This document shows positions 8,499 to 14,777 of a stretch of 18,792 bases of DNA, piece after piece (position 1 is the stretch's first letter; every line of letters begins with the position of its first letter). The notes under the pieces were generated by a model that was not told the origin of the DNA, made no database searches, and saw only the letters and a list, made by a program, of their open reading frames with translations. The translations under genes and the position numbers were made by a program. The DNA is from Clostridiaceae bacterium UBA4839 (GTDB lineage: Bacteria; Bacillota; Clostridia; Clostridiales; Caloramatoraceae): contig DHEX01000015.1 of assembly GCA_002400085.1 (NCBI GenBank), positions 1,349 through 20,140 of the forward strand. The letters are read 5' to 3'.

Positions 8499-9029
8499 TT
8501 ATCCCTCTTTTGCTGTGTTTGCTTCTATATAATAATAATCATTTTTAATATTATTTTTTGATATATTAAACCCATTGCGCTTTAATATATCAATTACCTT
8601 AGTATATTTTACCCTAAAAGGATTAAAACCTAACATATAGGGCATAGTTATAATTTTTTCATTGCTGATTCTTACTCTAATGTTGTATTTATTTATAGTA
8701 AGAGGCAAAGAAGGTATATCCCATATAATTAAAGTTCCATTTCCCTTTAAAATTTTTTTTGCATCTTTAATTAGTTTATCATATTTTCTCTCACCAAATA
8801 CAATATTTAAAGAAAAAAAGAAAAGAGCATAATCATACTTTTCATTTATTTCCTCAGTAAAGTCTTTTTTGCAATCCCACTTTCTATAATCCTTTTCACA
8901 TCCCATATCCTGATTTGCAGATTTTATATTATCAACAATCTCTGGAATAATTGTATTACCCTTTACTGAAAAATCTATAATATCCCCATCTAAATTTATT
9001 TCAGACATATTTACATATATATCCTTCAT
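8499..9029 (-). CDS. Small methyltransferase-like protein, function unknown
   Basis: This 176-aa protein resembles the second half of a class I SAM-dependent methyltransferase fold. A segment YDYALFFFSLNIVF is followed by a helix ending KKILKGNGTLIIWDIP, the pattern around motif III (…LkpgG.liiwD), and then a C-terminal YTKVIDILKRNGF helix. The usual N-terminal glycine-rich SAM-binding motif is not obvious (DFSVKGNTIIPEIV may be its remnant). It could therefore be a degenerate or non-catalytic partner. The ATG at 9029 (MKDIYVNMSEIN) has an AGGGGTGA Shine-Dalgarno; a longer frame to 9080 has none and looks non-coding. It is cotranscribed with the radical SAM gene, with a 2-base gap. Confidence 0.7.
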   Translation of the reverse strand: MKDIYVNMSEINLDGDIIDFSVKGNTIIPEIVDNIKSANQDMGCEKDYRKWDCKKDFTEEINEKYDYALFFFSLNIVFGERKYDKLIKDAKKILKGNGTLIIWDIPSLPLTINKYNIRVRISNEKIITMPYMLGFNPFRVKYTKVIDILKRNGFNISKNNIKNDYYYIEANTAKEG

Positions 9030-9159
9030 TGAATCACCCCTAATTAAACCTTTCCATACAACTGCACTTAGCAAGGGCAAAGTGATTAAGAATCTAATAT
9101 TCTTTTATATATTTCTGTACGATCAATTAAAATCCTTCTTTGGTTTTATAAATTCATAT

Positions 9160-9204
9160 TATATAAGGTCGTTTAAAATATGATATTTTAAACGACCTTA
9201 TATA
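9160..9204. repeat. Perfect 22-bp inverted repeat with a 1-base centre
   Basis: The arms at 9160-9181 and 9183-9204 are exact reverse complements around G9182, with core AAGGTCGTTTAAAATAT. It lies 11 bases beyond the stop of the phospholipase-like gene on the minus strand. It may serve as that gene's terminator, but neither side has a clean T-tract. A palindrome this long and perfect could also be a protein-binding or cruciform-forming site. Confidence 0.75.
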
Positions 9205-9215
9205 CAGAGGCATTA

Positions 9216-9959
9216 CTAATGACAGCCGCCCGATGATGTTCTTTTATTTTTTATTTCATCTAATTTCTCTATATCATTATAAAATTTAAGAAAAACCCCT
9301 GCGGTAGTGCGCTCTGCTGTAGAAAGTGTTATAAGGGTAGTCTCATAAAATAATTTATTTAAATCCCTCTCTCCTAAATACCTTTTATATGCGGAATAAG
9401 CAATTTTAGTGTTATAATCAATATATTCTGCAATATTATTTAGATAAATACCATTGCTGTAAATTTTAAATTCCTCTTTTTCTTTGTATTCTTTTATTAC
9501 CCACTGCTCATATTTTCTATGGTGTCCAGCAAGTTTAACAATAACATGCTGCGGAACAGTCATATCCTGCATGAGATGAGCAGCTGCACCTAAAAAGAAC
9601 ATTGCCCTACTAATATCCCCTTTATAATAACTATTTATTGCATCTGAATAATAACCTATACATACTTTTTTGGCATTATTTCTCCCATACAGTCCCCTAT
9701 CCTTTTCCGGATTATAAAAATGAGTGCTGCTTTTAAAATCCTGATCTGCCCATATAGCTCCTTTATTTATATCCCTTATATATTTTGAAAGAAATTCTGA
9801 TGCTTCCAAATATCCATCATTTTTTAAAATAATCAGCCCCTGAAGATTTATAAATTGATGTACCACACATTGTGTACTTATAATTCTCTTTTTAATAGGG
9901 TTAATTGCCTTAAATACACGATTTAATATCTTTGAATAATAACTTTCGAACCTACTCAT
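9216..9959 (-). CDS. Zinc-dependent phospholipase C-like protein, no signal peptide
   Basis: This 247-aa protein carries the metal-ligand pattern of the Bacillus PLC / clostridial alpha-toxin N-domain: His34, Asp72 (in WADQD), His80 (STHFYNPEKDRG), His128, Asp132, His138, His147 and Glu151. The run AAAHLMQDMTVPQH holds the H-x3-D-x5-H part. In the toxin family the mature N-terminal Trp is the first zinc ligand, made free by signal-peptide cleavage. Here the N-terminus is hydrophilic, with no secretion signal and no matching Trp. A cytoplasmic role on lipid or another phosphodiester is therefore possible, or the protein has lost one zinc site. The C-terminus ends GGCH, itself a possible metal ligand. 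The Shine-Dalgarno (AGGA) before the ATG at 9959 is weak. Confidence 0.82.
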   Translation of the reverse strand: MSRFESYYSKILNRVFKAINPIKKRIISTQCVVHQFINLQGLIILKNDGYLEASEFLSKYIRDINKGAIWADQDFKSSTHFYNPEKDRGLYGRNNAKKVCIGYYSDAINSYYKGDISRAMFFLGAAAHLMQDMTVPQHVIVKLAGHHRKYEQWVIKEYKEKEEFKIYSNGIYLNNIAEYIDYNTKIAYSAYKRYLGERDLNKLFYETTLITLSTAERTTAGVFLKFYNDIEKLDEIKNKRTSSGGCH

Positions 9960-10198
9960 ATTATCATCATCCTATAGATTTTATACTTTATATTCTAATC
10001 ATAATGCTTCAATTTATCCACAACTTTTTCTCGTTTTATTAAAAATAAATCTCTCAAAAATGTTTAAGCTTTAATTTGTAATAAGGAATTGCGGCATCAA
10101 TCATATAAAATACTTAATACATTATATCAAAATAGTTAAAGTATATTGAATATCAAGCATATAAATGTAATGAAGTTATTTTTTGAAAGGAGATAACC

Positions 10199-10771
10199 AT
10201 GATTAACTGTATGGACATAGAGGAAAAAATAGACGAATTTTTACTTTCACTGCCATGTACTTCAAATATCCCTTATCCTGAAATAAAAATTAAAGAAAAA
10301 AATATTGAATATGCTAATATGCTTCTTGACGCATATTCTAAAAATTGCAATAGTGAACTTCAAGCTATTTCACAGTATATGTACCATCATTTTACCATTT
10401 CAAATAAAGAAGTAGCCTGTGCAGTACTTTGTATTGCACTTGTAGAAATGAAGCATCTTGAAGTGCTTTCAGACCTTATTAACGGTCTCGGAGGCAAACC
10501 AAGGTTTTATAACTCAAATATGCACTGGTTTGATTCAGGGAATGTTGCTTATGCAGATAAGTTAAAAGAGAAAGATGAACATAATGATGATAACCTTTGT
10601 AAAAAACTTAAACTGGATCTTTTATCTGAAAGACATGCCATTCAGGATTACAAGCTTTTAATTGATTTAATTGATGATGAATGTGTTAAAGCTGTCCTTA
10701 AGAAGATCCTCTCTGATGAAATGGTTCATGCTGAAATATTTAAAAATCTTATAAAAAAATACTGTATGTAA
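10199..10771 (+). CDS. Ferritin-like di-iron (or manganese) protein
   Basis: This 190-aa helical protein has the full ligand set of a ferritin-like four-helix bundle: Glu53, Glu83-x-x-His86, Glu144 and Glu174-x-x-His177. These are two Glu…ExxH halves about 30 residues apart, as in rubrerythrin-type and bacterioferritin-type di-metal proteins. It lacks a C-terminal rubredoxin Cys4 domain, so it is not a classical rubrerythrin. Likely roles are peroxide or oxygen detoxification or metal handling in the cytoplasm; this is inference from family. The ATG at 10199 has a strong AAAGGAGA Shine-Dalgarno. The gene is a single transcription unit ended by a hairpin at 10878-10905. Confidence 0.88.
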   Translation: MINCMDIEEKIDEFLLSLPCTSNIPYPEIKIKEKNIEYANMLLDAYSKNCNSELQAISQYMYHHFTISNKEVACAVLCIALVEMKHLEVLSDLINGLGGKPRFYNSNMHWFDSGNVAYADKLKEKDEHNDDNLCKKLKLDLLSERHAIQDYKLLIDLIDDECVKAVLKKILSDEMVHAEIFKNLIKKYCM

Positions 10772-10877
10772 AAACAGCAAATTCAAATTCAAGTCCAAAG
10801 CTATTAAAGTTAAAAGTAAGTCATGTTAATAAATGTACTATTGAACCAATAGATGTAAAAATTAAATAATTGTAACC

Positions 10878-10905
10878 AAAAAGACAGTAAGTTTACTGTC
10901 TTTTT
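10878..10905 (+). terminator. Rho-independent terminator after the ferritin-like gene
   Basis: The arms AAAAAGACAGTAA and TTACTGTCTTTTT (13 bp, 2-base centre) form a perfect hairpin ending in a T-run. By symmetry it could act on both strands. It lies about 107 bases after the stop. Confidence 0.88.
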
Positions 10906-10928
10906 ATGCCTACATATCGTATTATAAT
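10901..10928 (+). promoter_or_regulatory. Candidate promoter of the deacetylase gene
   Basis: A perfect TATAAT at 10923-10928 lies 49 bases before the ATG at 10978. The -35 candidate TTTTTA (10901-10906, 16-base spacing) falls in the T-tract of the preceding terminator and matches the consensus poorly. Confidence 0.4.
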
Positions 10929-10977
10929 CTTAGAAGAATTTCTTATCATAATATGTAAATTTAGGGGGGATAAATCT

Positions 10978-12150
10978 ATGGGGAAAAGATTTAAAATACT
11001 AATTGCTGCATCTTTAATAATGTCTACAGCATTATTAAGCTCATGTATGAGCATCATCACTAGCGATAACATTTCAAAAGAAGCAAATGCCAGTAAAAAA
11101 GTAGAGCAAAATGAAAATGAGAATAAGAAAGATGAACCTAATACACCAGATCAAATTGAAAAACAGGAACCTCCTAAAGAAGAAGTAAAACTCGTTCCCT
11201 ATGAAGGAGTTGTCGAGCATATATTTTTTCATCCTTTAATTGCATATCCTGAACTTGCATTTAAAGGCAATCAAGCAAAAGGATACAATGATTATTTTGT
11301 AACCGTTAAAGAGTTTAATTCAATAATTGATTCTCTATATAAAAAAGGTTTTATTTTAGTTGACATCAATTCAGTTTATGGAATCGTTGAAGAAAACGGG
11401 AAAAAAGTTATAAAGAGAGCTAAACTTATGCTCCCTGAAGGTAAAAAGCCAATTATACTTTCCATTGATGATCTTAACTACTACAAATACATGATAAAAA
11501 ACGGAAATGTATATAAGCTCATTTTAGACTCAGATGGGAATATTGCAACCTACTCAAAAAATCCAGAAGGTAAAGATGTAATATCCTATGATAATGAAAT
11601 TATTCCAATCCTTGATAAGTTCGTTGAAGAGCATCCCGACTTTTCACTAAATGGTGCAAAGGGGACTATAGCATTAACAGGCTATGAAGGAATACTTGGA
11701 TATAGGACAGACTTTGATTCACCAAATCATGAATTGGAAAGAGCAGAAGCTCTTAAAATTGTAAAAAGGCTGAAGAAAACAGGCTGGACCTTTGCCTCCC
11801 ACAGCTATGGACATTTTGATGCTCCAAAAGTTACTTATGATAAATTTGTAAGGGACACAGATAAATGGAAAAAGGAAGTTGAATCATTAACCGGCCCTAC
11901 ACAGGTTTATATCTATCCCTTTGGAAGCAGGGTGCTCCCTGGCGATAAAAAGTTTGATTATCTTTTGAAATCTGGATTTAAAATACTTTGCGCAGTAGGT
12001 CCTACCTCATATGAAAAGATTGTGCCAAATGCCGTTATGACAGATAGAAGACATATTGATGGAATTGGACTTCACAGTCAAAGAGACTTATTTCTTGACC
12101 TCTTTGATAGTAATGAAATAATAGACAGTGTAAGACCGGATAACTATTAA
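10978..12150 (+). CDS. Polysaccharide deacetylase-family lipoprotein
   Basis: This 390-aa exported lipoprotein begins with a basic N-terminus (MGKRFK), a hydrophobic core and the lipobox LLSSC with Cys23. A Lys/Glu/Asn/Pro-rich linker follows (about 30-70). The NodB-type catalytic parts are SIDD (Asp164, Asp165; general base and metal ligand), HSYGH (His275 and His279, metal ligands) and YPFGS (313-317). The distance from SIDD to HSYGH is about 110 residues, roughly twice the usual, so there is an insert near 170-235. Such enzymes remove acetyl groups from peptidoglycan or other cell-surface glycans outside the membrane. The ATG at 10978 with AGGGGGGAT upstream is chosen; the in-frame extension to 10906 overlaps the terminator T-run and lacks a signal peptide. 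Confidence 0.9.
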   Translation: MGKRFKILIAASLIMSTALLSSCMSIITSDNISKEANASKKVEQNENENKKDEPNTPDQIEKQEPPKEEVKLVPYEGVVEHIFFHPLIAYPELAFKGNQAKGYNDYFVTVKEFNSIIDSLYKKGFILVDINSVYGIVEENGKKVIKRAKLMLPEGKKPIILSIDDLNYYKYMIKNGNVYKLILDSDGNIATYSKNPEGKDVISYDNEIIPILDKFVEEHPDFSLNGAKGTIALTGYEGILGYRTDFDSPNHELERAEALKIVKRLKKTGWTFASHSYGHFDAPKVTYDKFVRDTDKWKKEVESLTGPTQVYIYPFGSRVLPGDKKFDYLLKSGFKILCAVGPTSYEKIVPNAVMTDRRHIDGIGLHSQRDLFLDLFDSNEIIDSVRPDNY

Positions 12151-12187
12151 ATTAAGAATTAAGAATGGAGAATTGAGAATTGTGGTT

Positions 12188-12219
12188 AAGAAATTCAGCT
12201 CTGCTGAATTTCTTTTTTT
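12188..12219 (+). terminator. Rho-independent terminator after the deacetylase gene
   Basis: The arms AAGAAATTCAGC and GCTGAATTTCTT form a 12-bp stem with a TCT loop, followed by a run of T to 12219. It lies 38 bases after the stop codon. Confidence 0.9.
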
Positions 12220-12248
12220 AAAAAACTAAGAATAACCGATAAGAATAT

Positions 12249-12327
12249 GGAATGGTCTTGACCGTTACTCTGCACGATGATCAGAATCTAGGGGGGCGGA
12301 ACGGTCAAGACCGCTCCCTACCATTCC
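12249..12327. repeat. Palindromic repeat family, copies 1 and 2 (79-bp inverted pair)
   Basis: The ends GGAATGGT (12249-12256) and ACCATTCC (12320-12327) are exact inverted repeats. The right half holds a full 24-base unit at 12298-12321 (core GGAACGGTCAAGACCG). The left half has only GGTCTTGACCGTT (12254-12266), consistent with a 10-base deletion between two GGT triplets of the full unit. The same unit recurs at 14590-14613, 14711-14734 and 18517-18540. Confidence 0.8.
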
Positions 12328-12519
12328 AATTATTCATAATGAGCAAGGATATCAAAAAATACAACGTTTTTATAATTCTCCATTCTCAATTCTCAATTGG
12401 CTTTCTTATGATGTACCGCCCCTCATGTCCAACAGATCCTTGATTTAATATAATAACATCTTGTCATTAACCCCTAAATTTTTTCATATTTATTTAAAGA
12501 AGCAATTTTGGGGGCTTAT

Positions 12520-14028
12520 ATGAAAAAAGATTCTTTTTTTATTAAAACACTTGTCCTTACAGTTTCAAATATTGTAACTGGCATTTTAACCTTTTCATAT
12601 TCAATAATACTTTCAAAAGAAATAGGCTCTCAAGGAATGGGATTATATCAGCTTATAATGCCAATATATAGTATGCTGCTTTTTATATCTGGCGGGGGTA
12701 TTACCACTACACTTTCAAAAATTTCTGCAGAAAAAAAAGCTCGGGGAAAAATGAAAGAGCTTTATGAAACAATTAATGTAATAGTTATATTAGAAATAAT
12801 ATGGTCAATATTCATTATTATTGTGTTTTCCCTTACTGCAAGGTTTATGGCCAATTCTATGCTAAAAGATATACGAACTTATTATGGAATTTTAGCTCTT
12901 AGTCCTGCTGTAATTATCATTTCTATTTCATCAGCCTATAAAGGCGCATACTATGGTCTCCAAAGAGTTGTTGAACCAGCTTTAATTGATATAGCTGAGA
13001 AAATCGTAAGAATAAGCTGTATGTACTTTTTTGTAAAACTTTCAAAAAATCTATCCATAGAATATAGAGTTGCAGCAGCCGTAGCTTCTTTAAGCTGTGG
13101 TGAAATCACCAGCATGCTTCTTTTTCTATTTGCCTATAATCGATATAAAAATAAACATCCATCCTATGAAAAACCTCAAAGCAGCATGAAATTAGCACTA
13201 AATGTTCTTAAACTTTCAATACCTTTAGGGTTAAACGGAATTTTTTCAACAATATTCAATTCTATAATTTCAGTTTTAATTCCACAAAGGCTCGTGACCT
13301 CTGGCCTTTCCTATGAAGAATCATTAAGTTTATTTGGAAAGCTTGAAGGAATGGCTTTAAATATTGCGTTTTTTCCATCAATTATTTTAAGCTCCTTTAA
13401 TATTCTGTTAATACCTTCAATATCTGAAGCAGTAACTTTTAATAGAAGTGAAACTATAAGCGATAGAATTAATGCAGCCTTTAAGGTCTCCTCCTTAACT
13501 GCTTTTTCCTCCTGTGCCCTTATGTTTGCCATACCATATAAGCTGTCAGTTTTATTCTATAAGGATATAGAAGTGGGAAATATATTATATTACATAGCCT
13601 TAACACTGCCAGTTTTTTATATCTCTATGACAACCTATACAATTTTAAATGGATTGGGAAAGCAGGGCAAACTATTTCTTAACTCTACAATAATATCAAT
13701 AATTGATATCGCTATATTGTATTTTTTACTGCCTATTGACTTTATAAATATAAACGCCTATGCAATTGATATTGTTATATCATCTTTTATAGCTATTATT
13801 TTAAACACTGCAGTAATAAAAAAATCTTTAAAATTTAAATTTAACTGGTTTGAAATAATCATACTGCCTGCCCTTATTTCCTTTTTTGACTACATAATAA
13901 CTAAAAAATTCTTGTTTTACATTTCAAATGTACCATTAATTATAATCCTATCCTACCTGCTATTTTTTTCTGTTTACTCCTTATTTCTTCCCTATAAAAG
14001 AAAATCATCTTCACTATTTCGAGCATAA
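12520..14028 (+). CDS. spoVB: SpoVB/MurJ-like MOP-superfamily lipid flippase
   Basis: This roughly 502-aa polytopic membrane protein has about 14 hydrophobic helices and belongs to the MATE/MOP polysaccharide-export family. The N-terminal pattern (TVSNIVTGILTFSYSIILSKEIGSQGMGLYQL) matches stage V sporulation protein B, as do the later GAYYGLQRVVEPA segment and a central PLGLNGIFSTIFNSI region. SpoVB is needed for spore cortex formation and probably moves lipid-linked peptidoglycan precursors across the outer forespore membrane. The ATG at 12520 is preferred, with GGGGG 5 bases upstream; an in-frame TTG at 12508 is less likely. The stop codon lies inside the terminator hairpin. Paralogues of this family in clostridia can serve other glycans, so the exact role is inferred. 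Confidence 0.85.
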   Translation: MKKDSFFIKTLVLTVSNIVTGILTFSYSIILSKEIGSQGMGLYQLIMPIYSMLLFISGGGITTTLSKISAEKKARGKMKELYETINVIVILEIIWSIFIIIVFSLTARFMANSMLKDIRTYYGILALSPAVIIISISSAYKGAYYGLQRVVEPALIDIAEKIVRISCMYFFVKLSKNLSIEYRVAAAVASLSCGEITSMLLFLFAYNRYKNKHPSYEKPQSSMKLALNVLKLSIPLGLNGIFSTIFNSIISVLIPQRLVTSGLSYEESLSLFGKLEGMALNIAFFPSIILSSFNILLIPSISEAVTFNRSETISDRINAAFKVSSLTAFSSCALMFAIPYKLSVLFYKDIEVGNILYYIALTLPVFYISMTTYTILNGLGKQGKLFLNSTIISIIDIAILYFLLPIDFININAYAIDIVISSFIAIILNTAVIKKSLKFKFNWFEIIILPALISFFDYIITKKFLFYISNVPLIIILSYLLFFSVYSLFLPYKRKSSSLFRA

Positions 14029-14041
14029 GCTCGATTTTTTT
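14019..14041 (+). terminator. Rho-independent terminator overlapping the flippase stop codon
   Basis: TCGAGC (14019-14024) pairs with GCTCGA (14029-14034) around an ATAA loop that contains the gene's TAA, followed by seven T. The last codons are therefore part of the terminator. Confidence 0.85.
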
Positions 14042-14234
14042 ATTCAGGTACGTAGCATTCATAATATCCAACGGCTGCATTTATTTTAAACCATATGTAT
14101 ATACTTTACTTTATATGTAAACAATATAATATGAAAGCATTTTTAACAATTTAAAGCACTGTAAAGCAAACATAAAATTAAATTTTTATCTTATGTTAAT
14201 TACAAAAATATACTATAAATTGGAAGGTGAAATT

Positions 14235-14351
14235 ATGAATATTACTCCCACAATAGGCTGGGGTTGGTGGTTAGTGCTTCATGTCATAGTCATTCCACTG
14301 TTATTATATTGGGGTGCATCACTTCGAGGAACAAAGAAAATTGAAAGTTAG
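14235..14351 (+). CDS. Small single-span membrane protein, 38 aa, paralogue of the next gene
   Basis: This 38-codon frame starts at an ATG with a near-ideal GGAAGGTGA Shine-Dalgarno 4 bases upstream. It encodes a short N-terminus (MNITPTI), one hydrophobic helix at about 8-27 and a basic tail (RGTKKIES). The helix follows the pattern G-W-x5-L-H-x2-V-I-P-L-x2-Y-x-G, with His16 and Pro21 inside the membrane span. The next gene has the same pattern at the same register, which strongly supports both as real. It starts about 200 bases after the flippase terminator. The family is not recognised. A membrane-anchored regulatory or assembly peptide is possible, but nothing in the sequence shows the function. 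Confidence 0.75.
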   Translation: MNITPTIGWGWWLVLHVIVIPLLLYWGASLRGTKKIES

Positions 14352-14380
14352 AAGTAAATTGAAAGGCAGGCGAATTTAAT

Positions 14381-14515
14381 ATGTACATTCCAAGACTTGG
14401 TTGGACTTACTTCATATTATTGCATTTAGTTGTAATTCCACTTGTAATATATCTTGGCACATTTATTAATACTGGATCAAAAGAAGACACCGATGAAAGC
14501 AAAAAAGTCTCCTAA
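14381..14515 (+). CDS. Small single-span membrane protein, 44 aa, paralogue of the previous gene
   Basis: This 44-codon frame starts at ATG 14381, 29 bases after the first small gene's stop, with AAAGGCAGG upstream at rather long spacing. It has a short N-terminus (MYIPRL), one membrane helix at about 7-26 and a longer, acidic and lysine-rich tail (KEDTDESKK). Over the 20-residue core it is identical to its neighbour at G, W, L, H, V, I, P, L, Y and G, with mostly conservative changes elsewhere. The helix carries His15 and Pro20. The stop codon is inside the left arm of a strong terminator, so the two genes form a short operon. Function unknown. Confidence 0.75.
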   Translation: MYIPRLGWTYFILLHLVVIPLVIYLGTFINTGSKEDTDESKKVS

Positions 14516-14545
14516 TGAAAGATTGTTAGGAGACTTTTCTTTTTA
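14503..14545 (+). terminator. Rho-independent terminator of the small-protein operon
   Basis: AAAAGTCTCCTAA (14503-14515) pairs perfectly with TTAGGAGACTTTT (14526-14538) around a 10-base loop, followed by a T-rich tail to 14545. The left arm includes the last codons and stop of the 44-aa gene. Confidence 0.9.
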
Positions 14546-14589
14546 TACATACTATAAAAACTTTGCGAATTACAAATAATATAATCATT

Positions 14590-14734
14590 GTAAGGAGCAG
14601 TCTTGACCGTTCCGCCCCCAAATTCAGATTGCCCTGCAAATGCCATAGAATGGAATTACTACCTAGGTGTTGGCACCGTTCCGCCCTCCCAATTTCGCCC
14701 ATTCATCAACGGAACGGTCAAGACCGTTCCCTAC
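14590..14734. repeat. Palindromic repeat family, copies 3 and 4 plus a partial copy
   Basis: A full unit in forward orientation at 14590-14613 and one in reverse orientation at 14711-14734 bound a 145-bp inverted pair. The reverse unit differs by one base from the 24-base units at 12298 and 18517; the forward unit differs from their reverse complement by two. Inside, ACCGTTCCGCCC is repeated at 14675-14686, a partial extra copy. The forward unit continues into GCCCCC as does the 12.3-kb copy. No transposase is present. An open frame of 92 codons across this block and antisense to the rluD-like gene is not considered real. Confidence 0.8.
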
Positions 14735-14749
14735 GATAGAAATAAAACA

Positions 14750-14777
14750 CGGTACCAATGTCAAGAGGCTGGCACCG
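14750..14777 (-). terminator. Possible terminator hairpin spanning the stop of the RluD-like gene
   Basis: On the minus strand CGGTGCCA (14777-14770) pairs with TGGTACCG (14757-14750) with one mismatch around a 12-base loop that holds the TGA stop, followed by TGTTTTATTTCT. It is the only terminator-like structure after this gene. It may equally be part of the repeat cluster. Confidence 0.45.

Larger units (their letters stand above)
12150..12398. mobile_element. Possible non-autonomous element bounded by 25-bp inverted repeats
   Basis: The left arm (12150-12174) and right arm (12374-12398) are reverse complements at 23 of 25 positions. Both contain AATGGAGAATT and are built from AATTRAG heptamer units. 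The left arm starts on the last base of the deacetylase stop codon. The interior has no transposase frame and holds the deacetylase terminator plus a second, unrelated repeat element (12249-12327). It may be a MITE-like insertion, or two separate copies of a dispersed repeat that happen to be inverted. Confidence 0.4.
12151..12519. other. Gene-free gap filled by nested repeats
   Basis: This 369-base gap between the deacetylase and flippase genes contains, in order, one arm of a 25-bp inverted repeat, the deacetylase terminator, a 79-bp palindromic repeat element and the second 25-bp arm. About 120 AT-rich bases then lead into the flippase gene. A 63-codon open frame here consists mostly of repeat sequence and is not considered a gene. 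Confidence 0.7.

Noticed and set aside
10014..10022. Perfect DnaA box TTATCCACA upstream of the phospholipase-like gene
   Set aside because: A single box in AT-rich DNA is expected by chance; no cluster of boxes or other origin feature is nearby.
10772..10869. About 32 codons open in the -1 frame after the ferritin-like gene, ending KCTIEPIDVKIK
   Set aside because: The text looks slightly protein-like and could be a relic or frameshifted tail, but it has no start or ribosome-binding site, and the ferritin-like domain is already complete.
12252..12443. 63-codon open frame in the repeat-filled gap
   Set aside because: It runs through both halves of the inverted repeat and ends in non-coding DNA; composition is explained by the repeats.
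14209..14215. TATACTA resembling a forespore SigG -10 before the small-protein operon
   Set aside because: No TGAATA-like -35 lies at 17 to 18 bases upstream, so sporulation control is not supported; it could also be a weak SigA -10.
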